From Baffinella frigidus (lineage: Eukaryota > Cryptophyceae > Cryptomonadales > Baffinellaceae), in contig MU646481.1 in the NCBI GenBank assembly GCA_026770585.1, positions 153,785 through 167,235 on the forward strand: a DNA stretch of 13,451 nucleotides, read 5' to 3'. Both the position numbers and the translations under genes were made by a program. Shown piece after piece: positions 1-5,972 of this stretch (within the stretch, counting starts at the first letter, position 1; each line of letters starts with the position of its first letter). The notes below the pieces were generated by a model. The model was given only the letters and a program-made list of their open reading frames with translations, did no database searches and was not told where the DNA came from.

Positions 1-3
1 GGT

Positions 4-91
<88 letters not shown>
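1..91 (+). repeat. Telomere-like heptamer array (GGTTGAG)13
   Basis: Thirteen perfect copies of GGTTGAG (the same as TTGAGGG) run from the window edge, then decay into G-rich sequence to about 115. The unit is one base from the TTTAGGG telomere repeat, which itself occurs at 12529–12548. The G-rich strand runs into the window, opposite to what a left chromosome end would show. This is therefore best read as an interstitial or variant telomeric satellite. Whether the array continues leftward cannot be seen. Confidence 0.9.
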
Positions 92-183
92 GCGGGTCTG
101 AGGGGTGATGCGGCGCTGGCAGTGAGGCACGATGCGCACGCGCACCCGTATCCTAAGCGACCAGACCTAAGACCTTACGGTAG

Positions 184-525
184 GCAGCCCGTAGGGACAT
201 AGGGGGGTTCCTACGGATAAGGCTAGTGGAGACTCCCCCTCTGCACCCGTATCCGGGGAAACCTATTTTTCTTTCATCTGATGGCAACGAAAATTACTTC
301 ACAATTCGTTGTTATTAGTAATATTAAAGCATTTGGGTAGTAATTTTCGTTGCCATCAAATGGGGAAAAAATGAGTTTCCCCGGATAAACCCAGCACTGG
401 CTGCCACCATCTTCCTGCGGGGCCCGCACCGCCACGCCAGGGCACTCGAAACATCCACTTTTAACATCTTTCAAGGGACATGCCTTGAATTCTTAAGTCA
501 ACCGCGCCAGATCTGGCGCGGATAA
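184..525 (+). CDS. Coding block split by hairpin element A1, unknown protein
   Basis: The + frame is open from just after a TAG at 181–183 and reads through 248. Removing A1 (249–388) plus one ACCC duplication lets it continue from 393 to a TAA at 523–525. The junction codons are CTG CAC CCA GCA CTG, and the product reads ...LVETPPLHPALAATIFL... with normal amino-acid balance. Within A1 the frame is closed. No start codon or family is recognised; the block may be an internal exon. A - strand frame also opens across the same junction, so strand is not certain. It lies directly upstream of the 489–1383 block on the same strand but in another frame. Confidence 0.4.
249..388. mobile_element. MITE A1 (140 bp, TSD ACCC)
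   Basis: The TIRs are TATCCGGGGAAAC and GTTTCCCCGGATAA, and the inner arms GATGGCAACGAAAATTACT and AGTAATTTTCGTTGCCATC pair almost perfectly, so nearly the whole element folds. It is flanked by ACCC at 245–248 and 389–392. The same 140-bp family recurs at 1384–1523 and 10147–10286. Confidence 0.92.
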
Positions 526-1383
526 GGCGTCGGTTTCCCTTGAGCCGTCTGACGTGGCTTGCCTGCGGATGGCTAGTCATGGCTACTTCTGAGAGATGCT
601 TCGATAACCACTCGAGAATGCCGGAGGATCCTATTTATATGTGGGGTTGTAAATATTTGTACCAGGATAAGGTGTTCCAACCTCGTGACTGGCCAATATA
701 TGGCTAGTAACGTGACCAATCAACGAAATTTACTACACAAATACCCACTTTTAAAAGCACATTGGTTTTAAATAGGCCCCTCTAGCATTCTCGTGTGGAA
801 CGTGGTGCCCACGCCAGGTCATAAGTTGAAAATGATTTTACTACACGATGTTGGCAGGTTTGCGAAGAGCACCACCACTCGAGGCTAGAAGTGTGACTAT
901 TTTAAAACAGGGATTCTTCTACAAGTGAAGGGGGGGAAAGAAATGTATAGTAATTTTCACACAAATGGGGGCGTTTGATCACGTATCTGACAGAAATCTG
1001 TCAGATAGAAATCTGTCAGATACGTGACCAAGCCTGCCCGTGACTGGTACTAAATTTAACAACCCCACATTTAAAATACCCCCTCTTCCAGCCTCGAGTG
1101 GCAGGTTCCACCAACCCTCACGATTGGACCAAATCGTCGATTTTACCTTTTAGATTTACCATTGATTTACCCGTGCAGAGACCCTGAATGCGGCGTCTCT
1201 GCAAGGGCAAATCTCAAGTCTAAAATCGATGATTGCTTCGCGAGGAGGATCACACCGTGCATGGGCACAAGTGGCCATACTTCTCGAGGCAGTGAATTCA
1301 CTGTGAAATCAGTGAATTCACACCAAAATGAGGCCTGGTCAAATGGCCCAGACGTAGAGCCACGAGAGATGCATGGGCTGTGC
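489..1383 (+). CDS. Split coding region across D1, D3 and E1, unknown protein
   Basis: Coding-like blocks are 489–607, 801–874, 1104–1107 and about 1254–1383. Removing D1 plus one AA gives GAT AAC GTG and the peptide ...SERCFDNVVPTPGHKLKM.... Removing D3 plus one CA gives AGC ACC AGG TT. Removing E1 leads into ...PCMGTSGHTSRGSEFTVK..., which stays open to element A2 and continues a few codons past it to a TGA near 1554. The four blocks therefore share one frame once three elements are excised. The last block is the most convincing, with mixed polar composition and no low complexity. No known domain is recognised. The exact right edge of E1 is uncertain and one base decides the frame there. 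It converges with the - strand gene ending near 1592. Confidence 0.5.
503..520. repeat. 18-bp perfect palindrome
   Basis: CGCGCCAGATCTGGCGCG is its own reverse complement. It lies at the overlap of the two + strand coding blocks. It could be a remnant of a small hairpin element or chance; no flanking duplication is seen. Confidence 0.7.
608..798 (+). mobile_element. MITE D1 (191 bp, CCAC/GTGG ends, TSD AA)
   Basis: The TIRs are imperfect, about 29 bp long: CCACTCGAGAATGC at the left, GCATTCTCGTGTGG at the right. AA at 606–607 is repeated at 799–800. It is about 90 percent identical by eye to the inverted copy D2 at 3802–3992, which is exactly the same length. The interior carries ACGTGACCAATC and TTACTACACAAA motifs shared with other families here. 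Confidence 0.92.
875..1101 (+). mobile_element. MITE D3 (227 bp, TSD CA)
   Basis: The TIRs are CCACTCGAGGCTAGAAG and CTTCCAGCCTCGAGTGG, with CA at 873–874 and 1102–1103. The core holds a 16-bp perfect stem (TCACGTATCTGACAGA at 979–994, complement at 1012–1027). That stem arose around a 15-bp tandem duplication, AGAAATCTGTCAGAT at 992–1006 and 1007–1021. It is related to D1 by its termini but has a different interior. Confidence 0.88.
1108..1253 (+). mobile_element. MITE E1, diverged (about 146 bp)
   Basis: The left end CCACCAACCCTCACG matches the family E termini of E3 and E2. The internal arms AAATCGTCGATTTTA and TAAAATCGATGATT pair, and GCAGAGAC/GTCTCTGC forms an inner stem. The right end is degraded (CGAGGAGGATCAC), so the boundary is approximate and no duplication is clear. 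It starts six bases after D3. Confidence 0.65.
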
Positions 1384-1523
1384 TTATCCGGGGAAACCTA
1401 TTTCTCTTTCATTTGATGGCTATGAAAATTACTACACAATTCGTTCTTACTAGTGATATTTAATCATTTGTGTAGTAATTTTCATGGGAATCAAATGAAA
1501 GAAACATAGGTTTCCCCGGCTAA
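1384..1523. mobile_element. MITE A2 (140 bp)
   Basis: It has the same length as A1 and A3, with TTATCCGGGGAAACC at the left and GGTTTCCCCGGCTAA at the right. The inner arms TGAAAATTACTACACAA and GTAGTAATTTTCA pair. A four-base duplication is not clear at the exact ends; TGTG occurs one base outside on each side (1379–1382, 1525–1528). Confidence 0.9.
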
Positions 1524-1591
1524 ATGTGTAGGGCACTGCGCCGGTGTTCTTGAGGCCTACTCAAGGGGTCCACTCAAACACGTGATTCCTA

Positions 1592-2922
1592 TCATGATAT
1601 GCACCTACCATGACATAAAAAAGGCTGTGTAAGCCTCGTGAACCGATGGTACCATGGCATTGTCCACAAAACTACGTGCATGCGTGCTATCCACGCCAGA
1701 GTCTTCGAAGGGGTCGCCAAAAGTCAATTCCCCTGCAAGGCAGTAGTTTTCAAAAGTCAAAAACCGTGTCTTGACACGGTTTAAAACAATTAACCCCCTC
1801 CTCCACTCTGGCGTGGATGCGGCCTGGACGAAGGCGTATCACCACTAGGGATAGCGTGCCGCTCACTGCCTGGGCGTTGCAGCGGTGCGGTCCTTGGTCG
1901 GATAGCGAGGGGGCAAACGGATCTTTTTAATTCGGGTACGAATTCAAAATTTGGTACCTGCCGCGTCCAGTTTGTACTGGGCTTCAGCTCCCGATGGGAG
2001 CTGAAGGCAATAAATACCCGATCCATTTGCCCCCTCGCTATCCGAGCAAGGGTCGTCGGGGGGCAGCACCTCGAGCGAGATGGAGAGGTTCGTCGCCGTG
2101 AGGGTCACGTGCCTGCCACCGCACAGCCTGAGCACCAAGCGGGCCAAGTCCAGGGCCCAGTGATTCGCAAAATTCATAGGCGAACGGCCTGAAAATGGGG
2201 TAGTTGGGCATACGGCATTGCCTAGGACCTCCTACCGTAGGCCGAGGGATCCTAGGGACCAAAAAGTCTCGACCTACGGTAGGAGGTCCTAGGCAATCCC
2301 GTAGGCCTAAGTACCCCATTTTCAGGCCGTTACCCTATTAAAATGGTTCGCGACGCCGCCCGCTTCTCCAGCGTCCCTGCCTTGATTGGGCCGCCTGACC
2401 ATTTCCAGGAAATGGTGTCTCGGGAGTCAGGCGTCCACACCGATTCAGTACTAAGCGTGGCAAGTCGAGGGCCATAATCCGGGGGCATGTTTAATATAAA
2501 AGAAAATGGATCCCTATGTGTTCATAGGAGTTGGAGGAAGATTAATTAGGGCCATAAGTAAATTCAATGAGGGCAGAATCTGGTTTGATAGTCCATTTTC
2601 TTTTAAATTAAACGTGTTCCCGGATGAGCCCAGTGGTCGAAAGCAAAAATGCTTTCTCTGCAAATCCTTTCTACGGAAGGGCGTGTTGTTGGCATATGTT
2701 GGGCGAAATTAAAACTTAGAGGACCTAAAGGTTCGACCGCGGGGAGAGGGGCCACGCCAGAGTGCAGGAGGGTGTTGATTTTTTTATAAACCGCATCTGA
2801 AAGCGGGTGTTGACTTTTGAAAACCACTGCCCTCAGGAGGAATTGACTTTTGGCGACTCCTTCCAAGGCTCTGGCGTGGAGTGTGGTCCAGAGGTGATGA
2901 CAGGAAGACGAAACTTGCTTCT
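1592..2922 (-). CDS. Split - strand gene with repeated HWALDL module, unknown family
   Basis: Read on the - strand, blocks 2922–2880, 2751–2628, 2470–2332, 2182–2046, 1897–1817 and 1688–1592 are separated by elements B2, U, F1, T and B1. Excising B2 and U gives ...SFNFAQHMPTTRPSVERIC... then FAFDHWALDLPRLVLNRCG. Excising F1 joins ...RAASRTILIG to SPMNFANHWALDLARLVL with no frame change. The two HWALDL copies differ largely at third codon positions (CTG/CTC, TTG/TTA, GTG/GTA), strong evidence for coding on this strand. Between the copies (about 2415–2445) the frame must slip once, so a sequencing error, a tiny intron or a pseudogene is possible. After T two frames stay open; one is β-rich (TLSLVVIRLRPGRI). 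No start is identified, since an in-frame TGA at 2925–2923 precedes the first block. Function is unknown. Confidence 0.6.
1691..1816 (-). mobile_element. MITE B1 (126 bp, TSD AT)
   Basis: The termini are CCACGCCAGAGTC and CACTCTGGCGTGG. AT precedes (1689–1690) and follows (1817–1818). The internal signature AAAAGTCAATTCCCC and a GTTTTCAAAAGTCAA stretch are shared with B2 and B4. It is inverted relative to B2 and B4. Confidence 0.9.
1898..2045. mobile_element. Hairpin element T (148 bp)
   Basis: The arms TCGGATAGCGAGGGGGCAAA and TTTGCCCCCTCGCTATCCGA pair perfectly at the outer ends. Inner arms GGGTA.GAATTC and a TTCAGCTCCCATCGGGAGCTGAA palindrome complete the fold. It sits between coding blocks of the - strand gene. 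No duplication longer than chance is seen. Confidence 0.88.
2183..2331. mobile_element. Hairpin element F1 (149 bp)
   Basis: The outer arms AACGGCCTGAAAATGGGGTA and their exact complement at 2312–2331 are followed inward by ATTGCCTAGGACCTCC and CCTACCGTAGG, complementary to 2276–2300. Only about 31 central bases are unpaired. The element separates two coding blocks of the - strand gene. In that orientation a GT starts at the boundary (GGGTAACGG) but the matching end is not AG, so if it is an intron it is probably non-canonical. Confidence 0.92.
2475..2627. mobile_element. MITE U (153 bp, TSD GCC[A/C])
   Basis: The arms TAATCCGGGGGCATGTTTAA and its partner ending TTAAACGTGTTCCCGGATGA pair with few mismatches, continuing through AAAAGAAAATGG. 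The flanks GCCA (2471–2474) and GCCC (2628–2631) give a near-perfect 4-bp duplication. Its T[A/C]ATCCGGG ends place it beside family A. It splits the codons for HWA|LDL in the - strand gene; the paralogous stretch near 2140–2165 reads uninterrupted. Confidence 0.88.
2752..2879 (+). mobile_element. MITE B2 (128 bp)
   Basis: CCACGCCAGAGTG at the left and GCTCTGGCGTGG at the right, with the interior signature GAATTGACTTTTGGCGACTCC. The flanking dinucleotides (GG and AG) agree at one of two positions. Exact removal keeps the surrounding - strand frame open. Confidence 0.9.
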
Positions 2923-2988
2923 TCATGTCATCTGATAAGGGCTGAAGGTTCCCAGGCGGGCTCGGTCCTTAAGGCGTATAGACTAGTT

Positions 2989-3048
2989 TATCACTCAACT
3001 CAAGGCAAAAGTGCCTAACTAGGACCTGTATCGATAGTAATGAAGAAG
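2989..3048 (+). repeat. Dispersed coding-like repeat, copy 1
   Basis: This stretch (TCACTCAACTCAAGGC... GGACCTGTATC... GAAGAAGAAG) recurs in inverted orientation at 8881–8944. The second copy, read on the - strand, encodes ASLNSRLKGLIEDLYQES then stop. This copy has a one-base deletion relative to it. It is probably a fragment of a duplicated exon. Confidence 0.6.
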
Positions 3049-3104
3049 AAGAAAAGAAAAAGGCAGTTTTTTTTGGGGGGGGGGCGATAATATTGGCCCC
3101 GTTC

Positions 3105-3323
3105 CTCATGGCAGCGTGTTCCACGCCAGAGTGGAGGAGGGGGTTGATTTTTTTAGGACTGGGTCCTGGAGATGGGCGTTGGACCCGGTCGAAGGTGAAC
3201 TCGAGACGCGCCAAGGCAGTCACCTCGGACAGTTGGCTTCGGCGTCCGCGTGACCGGTCACGCGGGCGTTCACTCATGGCAGCGGGTTCCACGCCAGAGT
3301 GGAGGAGGGGGTTGATTTTTTTA
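3105..3323 (+). repeat. 51-bp direct repeat with 168-bp offset, including a truncated B element
   Basis: Bases 3105–3155 recur at 3273–3323 with one mismatch. The copied part includes about 16 bp of flank (CTCATGGCAGCG.GTT) and the first 35 bp of a B element (3121–3155). The left copy lacks the rest of the element. This is a segmental duplication, not a second insertion. The 117 bp between is GC-rich, includes a 20-bp perfect palindrome CCGCGTGACCGGTCACGCGG (3246–3265), and has open frames on both strands without clear identity. Confidence 0.85.
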
Positions 3324-3414
3324 AACCGTATCAGGATACAGTATTTGACTTTTGAAAACCACTGCCTTGAAGGGGAATTGACTTTTGGCGACCCCTGCGA
3401 AGACTCTGGCGTGG
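3289..3414 (+). mobile_element. MITE B4 (126 bp, TSD TT)
   Basis: This complete family B copy runs from CCACGCCAGAGTGG to AGACTCTGGCGTGG, with TT at 3287–3288 and 3415–3416. Its interior carries GTTGATTTTTTTAAACCG and GGAATTGACTTTTGGCG. Confidence 0.92.
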
Positions 3415-3558
3415 TTCTGGGACTAGCTGTTACATGTGTCGGTAACGGTAACAGGGCCCCAGGACCACTACGTAGTTACCAGGTCCTCTAGTGGGGGGAA
3501 GCAAGATTCAATAAGTTGACAGACAAGAATGCTTCACGCTCTACGGTGACATCCCAGG
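3415..3558. other. Non-element spacer between B4 and H
   Basis: No convincing gene is seen. It contains a palindrome ACTACGTAGT inside CCACTA...TAGTGG (about 3463–3492), possibly a 30-bp minimal CCAC/GTGG hairpin. A GGTAACGGTAAC stretch resembles part of 5356–5400. Confidence 0.5.
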
Positions 3559-3764
3559 CCACCAGCAACCCGCTGCAGCTTATATCCGGATCGGGTACTG
3601 TAGTAATTTTCAGCTAAACCGAAGAAATCTCTTCGGTATCTCCCGTCAGCAATTCGAGGTCCCTAGGGTTTCCTACTGTAGGGTCATAGGAAAATATTGT
3701 TGTTCCAATAAAATACCCGAATCCTTGCGAGTACCCGGTATAAGCTGCTACGGGTTGCTGGTGG
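3559..3764. mobile_element. MITE H (206 bp, CCAC/GTGG ends)
   Basis: The arms CCACCAGCAACCCG..GCAGCTTATA and TATAAGC.GC..CGGGTTGCTGGTGG pair over about 38 bp. The interior has GTAGTAATTTTC (shared with A and D), a CCGAAGAAATCTCTTCGG hairpin and CCTACTGTAGGGTC. The flanking dinucleotides GG and AG match at one position. The same termini bound the larger H2 at 5470–5972. Confidence 0.88.
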
Positions 3765-3801
3765 AGGACCTTCAACACATTATCAGGACAGCCCCAGCAA
3801 G

Positions 3802-3992
3802 CCACACGAGAATGCTGAAGGGGCCTATTTAAAACCGATGTGCTTTTAAAAGTGGGCATTTGTGTAGTAACTTTCGTTGATTGGTCACGTAACTCTGCAA
3901 AATTTGCACAGTCACGAGGTTAGAATACCTTATCCTGGTACAAATTTTTACAACCCCACATGTAAATAGGATCCTCCGGCATTCTCGAGTGG
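3802..3992 (-). mobile_element. MITE D2 (191 bp, inverted copy of D1)
   Basis: Its reverse complement aligns end to end with D1, with most differences clustered in about 20 central bases. The termini are CCACACGAGAATGC and GCATTCTCGAGTGG. The flanking dinucleotides AG and CG match at one position. Confidence 0.92.
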
Positions 3993-4041
3993 CGGGGCGT
4001 CGGACGGGGCGCGGTTCCCGCTGTCGGCGAAAAGGGCGTAG

Positions 4042-4076
4042 CAAGGGGTGTTTTTAGCACACAAAAAATCCCCTTG
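4042..4076. repeat. Small hairpin
   Basis: CAAGGGGTGTTTTT pairs with AAAAAATCCCCTTG around a 7-base loop. It lies alone between D2 and K1 in GC-rich sequence. A + or - strand terminator-like role is conceivable but nothing links it to a gene. Confidence 0.6.
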
Positions 4077-4090
4077 GGCGTGGGTGGCAA

Positions 4091-4396
4091 CCACCAGCCA
4101 CCAGAAGTGAATCAAATCACGATATGGAGACCTGTGGGCAATTTCACCAAGGGATAAACCCTGAGGGTTTATCCCTCGGTGAAATCAACCTTTGCGAGCG
4201 CCCGATTTGGTTCACTTCCCGTGGCCTAGCTCTGTCCCAGTCCAATTTGGGCTCGTAGAAGAGTGCCTCCCCCGAAATTTCACTGGTGAATTTTGACCCC
4301 CCCCCCCCCCAATGAAATTCACCTGTGAAATTTCGAAGGGGGGGGGCTCCATCTACGAGCCAAAATTGAAGTGGGACAGAGCTAGGTGGCCGGTGG
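4091..4396. mobile_element. MITE K1 with L nested inside (TSD AA)
   Basis: CCACCAGCCACCAGAAGTG at the left pairs with CACTTCCCGTGG, then, after skipping L and its duplication, CCGGTGG at the right. AA flanks both sides (4089–4090, 4397–4398). The left TIR extends through AATCAAATC opposite GATTTGGTT. The interior holds a 21-bp stem with a 3-base loop (4141–4185, ATTTCACCAAGGGATAAACC arm). Without L the element is about 141 bp. Confidence 0.85.
4225..4386. mobile_element. MITE L inserted in K1 (162 bp, TSD TGG)
   Basis: The arms CCTAGCTCTGTCCCAGTCCA and the partner ending TGGGACAGAGCTAGG pair, then GGCTCGTAGA and CGAAATTTCAC..GGTGAATTT continue the fold. TGG at 4222–4224 is repeated at 4387–4389. 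The CCTAGC ends and 3-bp duplication set it apart from the other classes. Removing L plus one TGG rebuilds the right TIR of K1, so L is younger. Confidence 0.9.
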
Positions 4397-4402
4397 AACC
4401 TC

Positions 4403-4589
4403 ATGCAAAAAGCTTACGTTAACGCAGTTGTAACTTTGGTACAAAATTTATAATGGAAAACATTCTTGGGCTTTGCAAGTCCTGAAATCGCTTTTAAAAT
4501 CGTTTTAGAGCCCGGTTGACCATCAACTGCTCCAGTAAGCCCACGTTAACCGACCCCTTAAGGGGTCCGTTAACGTAAGCTTTTCGCAT
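4403..4589. mobile_element. Hairpin element M (187 bp)
   Basis: ATGCAAAAAGCTTACGTTAA and the partner TTAACGTAAGCTTTTCGCAT pair with one mismatch over 22 bp. Near the right end lies a perfect palindrome GACCCCTTAAGGGGTC (4552–4567) inside ACGTTAAC...GTTAACGT. No clear duplication. Confidence 0.85.
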
Positions 4590-4728
4590 TAAACCATGTG
4601 GTCGCTGGCAGAACGACCACCCATCTTGCTCTTAGGGTTCAGTTCCTCATTAGGCTCGTGTTTCGGACAACTCAATCCCCCCTGTTTTTTGTTTGTTTTT
4701 TTTATTGTATTTTTTGATTGGTGTGGGT

Positions 4729-5111
4729 CCACCAGCCCTCACAGCGAGACCAAATGCCTGATTTCGAGACGTGTGACCCAGGCACATTTAGGGCTTTAAA
4801 ATATTGTATCCCGGGGTGTCACGTCCAAAATATGTTTAAAAAAAAGTTTACTACACGCGAATGGGATCACGTGACCGGTCACGTCCTTCCCGTCGCGTGT
4901 AGTAAACTCGACAAAAGAGTCGTGAGAAAAACAAATAGTCGTTGGGTCCTGGTCACGAATCAGGACACGGGTCCGACACACTGATCGGTTATTTCCCTGG
5001 TACTGGACTTTTAAATAACAACGTTTTTGTCAGACACCCTTATCTGGGGTGTCTGTCAAGGCATCCAGGATCTGAGAATCGTATATTTGGTCCTGCCGTG
5101 AGGGCGAGTGG
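4729..5111 (+). mobile_element. MITE E3 (383 bp, TSD GT) with nested palindrome
   Basis: The termini are CCACCAGCCCTCAC.GC and GC.GTGAGGGCGAGTGG, with ACCAAAT/ATTTGGT inside. GT at 4727–4728 is repeated at 5112–5113. Nested within is a 64-bp palindrome at 4845–4908 (arms AGTTTACTACACGCGA; centre CACGTGACCGGTCACGT) and a GTCAGACACC/GGGTGTCTG stem near 5029–5056. It is the longest simple CCAC/GTGG member. Confidence 0.85.
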
Positions 5112-5157
5112 GTGTGTGAGGATGGAGGCACGCGGGGCAATCTCATCCCGGTGAGAA

Positions 5158-5287
5158 TTTCTCAGGAATACGATTTTAGTGCATCTTAAAGGGTGGGAAT
5201 TAGACGGTCGCCTATATAGCCTTCATTTACAGCCTTAACATACACCAAAATAGGATCGGAGATCCCCGAAATCGTATTTCTGAGAAA
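5158..5287. mobile_element. Hairpin element J (130 bp)
   Basis: TTTCTCAGGAATACGATTT (5158–5176) pairs with AAATCGTATTTCTGAGAAA (5269–5287) with one mismatch. The interior is unpaired and unremarkable. No duplication is evident at the ends. Confidence 0.75.
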
Positions 5288-5302
5288 CACTCGTCTGTCT
5301 GT

Positions 5303-5469
5303 TGTTTTCTGCCACCAAGAGGCTCAGAGACTTTGCATCAGACGGCCTTCCTGTGACCGTCGGTAACGGGGATCAGGTTCCGTTCCCGGGAACGGTAAGA
5401 GGGCCACGCGTGTCTGCCGTGTTAACCCCACAGATTTCAAGAAAGGCGAGCACGAAGAGCGACGGGGTG
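5303..5469. other. Coding-like block beside H2, strand undecided
   Basis: On + it reads KRLRDFASDGLPVTVGNG... to a GTAAGA donor at about 5395. After a putative 39-nt intron ending CCCCACAG it resumes in phase as ISRKASTKSDGV up to element H2. On - the same bases, read from H2 leftwards, give PSLFVLAFLEICGVNTAD..., which resembles the continuation expected after the HWALDL-type module of the neighbouring - gene. Both readings are open; I cannot choose between them. Confidence 0.4.
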
Positions 5470-5972
5470 CCACCAGCAACCACTAGCGGCTTTTTTATAT
5501 TTTTTTATGGGGTGTCCGGAGCGTGTCTCGAGCAGGTACTAATAAGCGCTAATATGTATTGTAAATGGTCTTGACAGGTGATGGACACACGGATAGAAAG
5601 ACTGTGATCCTTTTATTTGGCCCATCGAACCTTCCATGACTGCTTTATCTGGGAAAAAAATATGTCGCGTCCATCTCAGTACCAGGCCAATTGTAAGGAG
5701 ATTCAAGGAGATTTCCTTGATTTGCCTGAACATTACTAGAGCGTTTGCGGTAATTGTTGTCCGTTTTGGACGTGCGGTTTTCCGGTTTTCCGGTTTTCAT
5801 TTGTCCCCCCCCCCGATTCATTTGTACCAGAGAAGTGTCCATTTAAAACATTCAACGACCTACGGTTAAAAAAACGTAAAACCGGGAAACCGTACGTCCA
5901 AAACGGACAACAATTACCGCAAACGCTCTACCTGGCCAGACCTCAATAAAAGCCGCGAGGGGTTGCTGGGGG
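5470..5972. mobile_element. MITE H2 (503 bp, TSD TG) carrying element I
   Basis: The left end CCACCAGCAACCACTAGCGG pairs with the right end CCGCGAGGGGTTGCTGGGGG, the same TIR as H. TG precedes (5468–5469) and follows (5973–5974). Element I (5737–5930) occupies its right half. A small palindrome CAAGGAGATTTCCTTG lies near 5705. No transposase frame is visible. Confidence 0.82.
5737..5930. mobile_element. Hairpin element I (194 bp) nested in H2
   Basis: TAGAGCGTTTGCGGTAATTG... (5737 onward) and the complement ending CAATTACCGCAAACGCTCTA at 5930 pair for nearly 50 bp, through TTGTCCGTTTTGGACGT and GCGGTTTTCCGG. This is one of the longest clean stems in the window. No clear duplication at its ends. 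Confidence 0.9.

Noticed and set aside
1-91. True chromosome-end telomere
   Set aside because: The G-rich strand is oriented inward, opposite to a left terminus.
274-474. Open frame of 66 codons on the - strand across A1, and similar frames over A2 and A3
   Set aside because: These frames are largely translations of the MITE hairpin itself, which is repeated three times with the same interior; they do not indicate a gene.
2506-2712. + strand frame beginning MDPYVFIGVGG inside element U
   Set aside because: Most of it lies within the inverted-repeat element and it ends in the arm; the - strand homology across U explains the locus better.
4042-4076. Bacterial-type terminator
   Set aside because: The stem has a T-rich tract inside it rather than after it, and nothing else in the window is bacterial.
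4596-4984. + strand frames of 67 and 88 codons over 4596–4984
   Set aside because: They run through a poly-T tract and the E3 element with its palindrome; composition is driven by those features and no junction supports coding.
5470-5972. Autonomous transposon with a transposase
   Set aside because: H2 is only 503 bp and has no frame with a DDE-type or other catalytic pattern; its size comes partly from nested element I.
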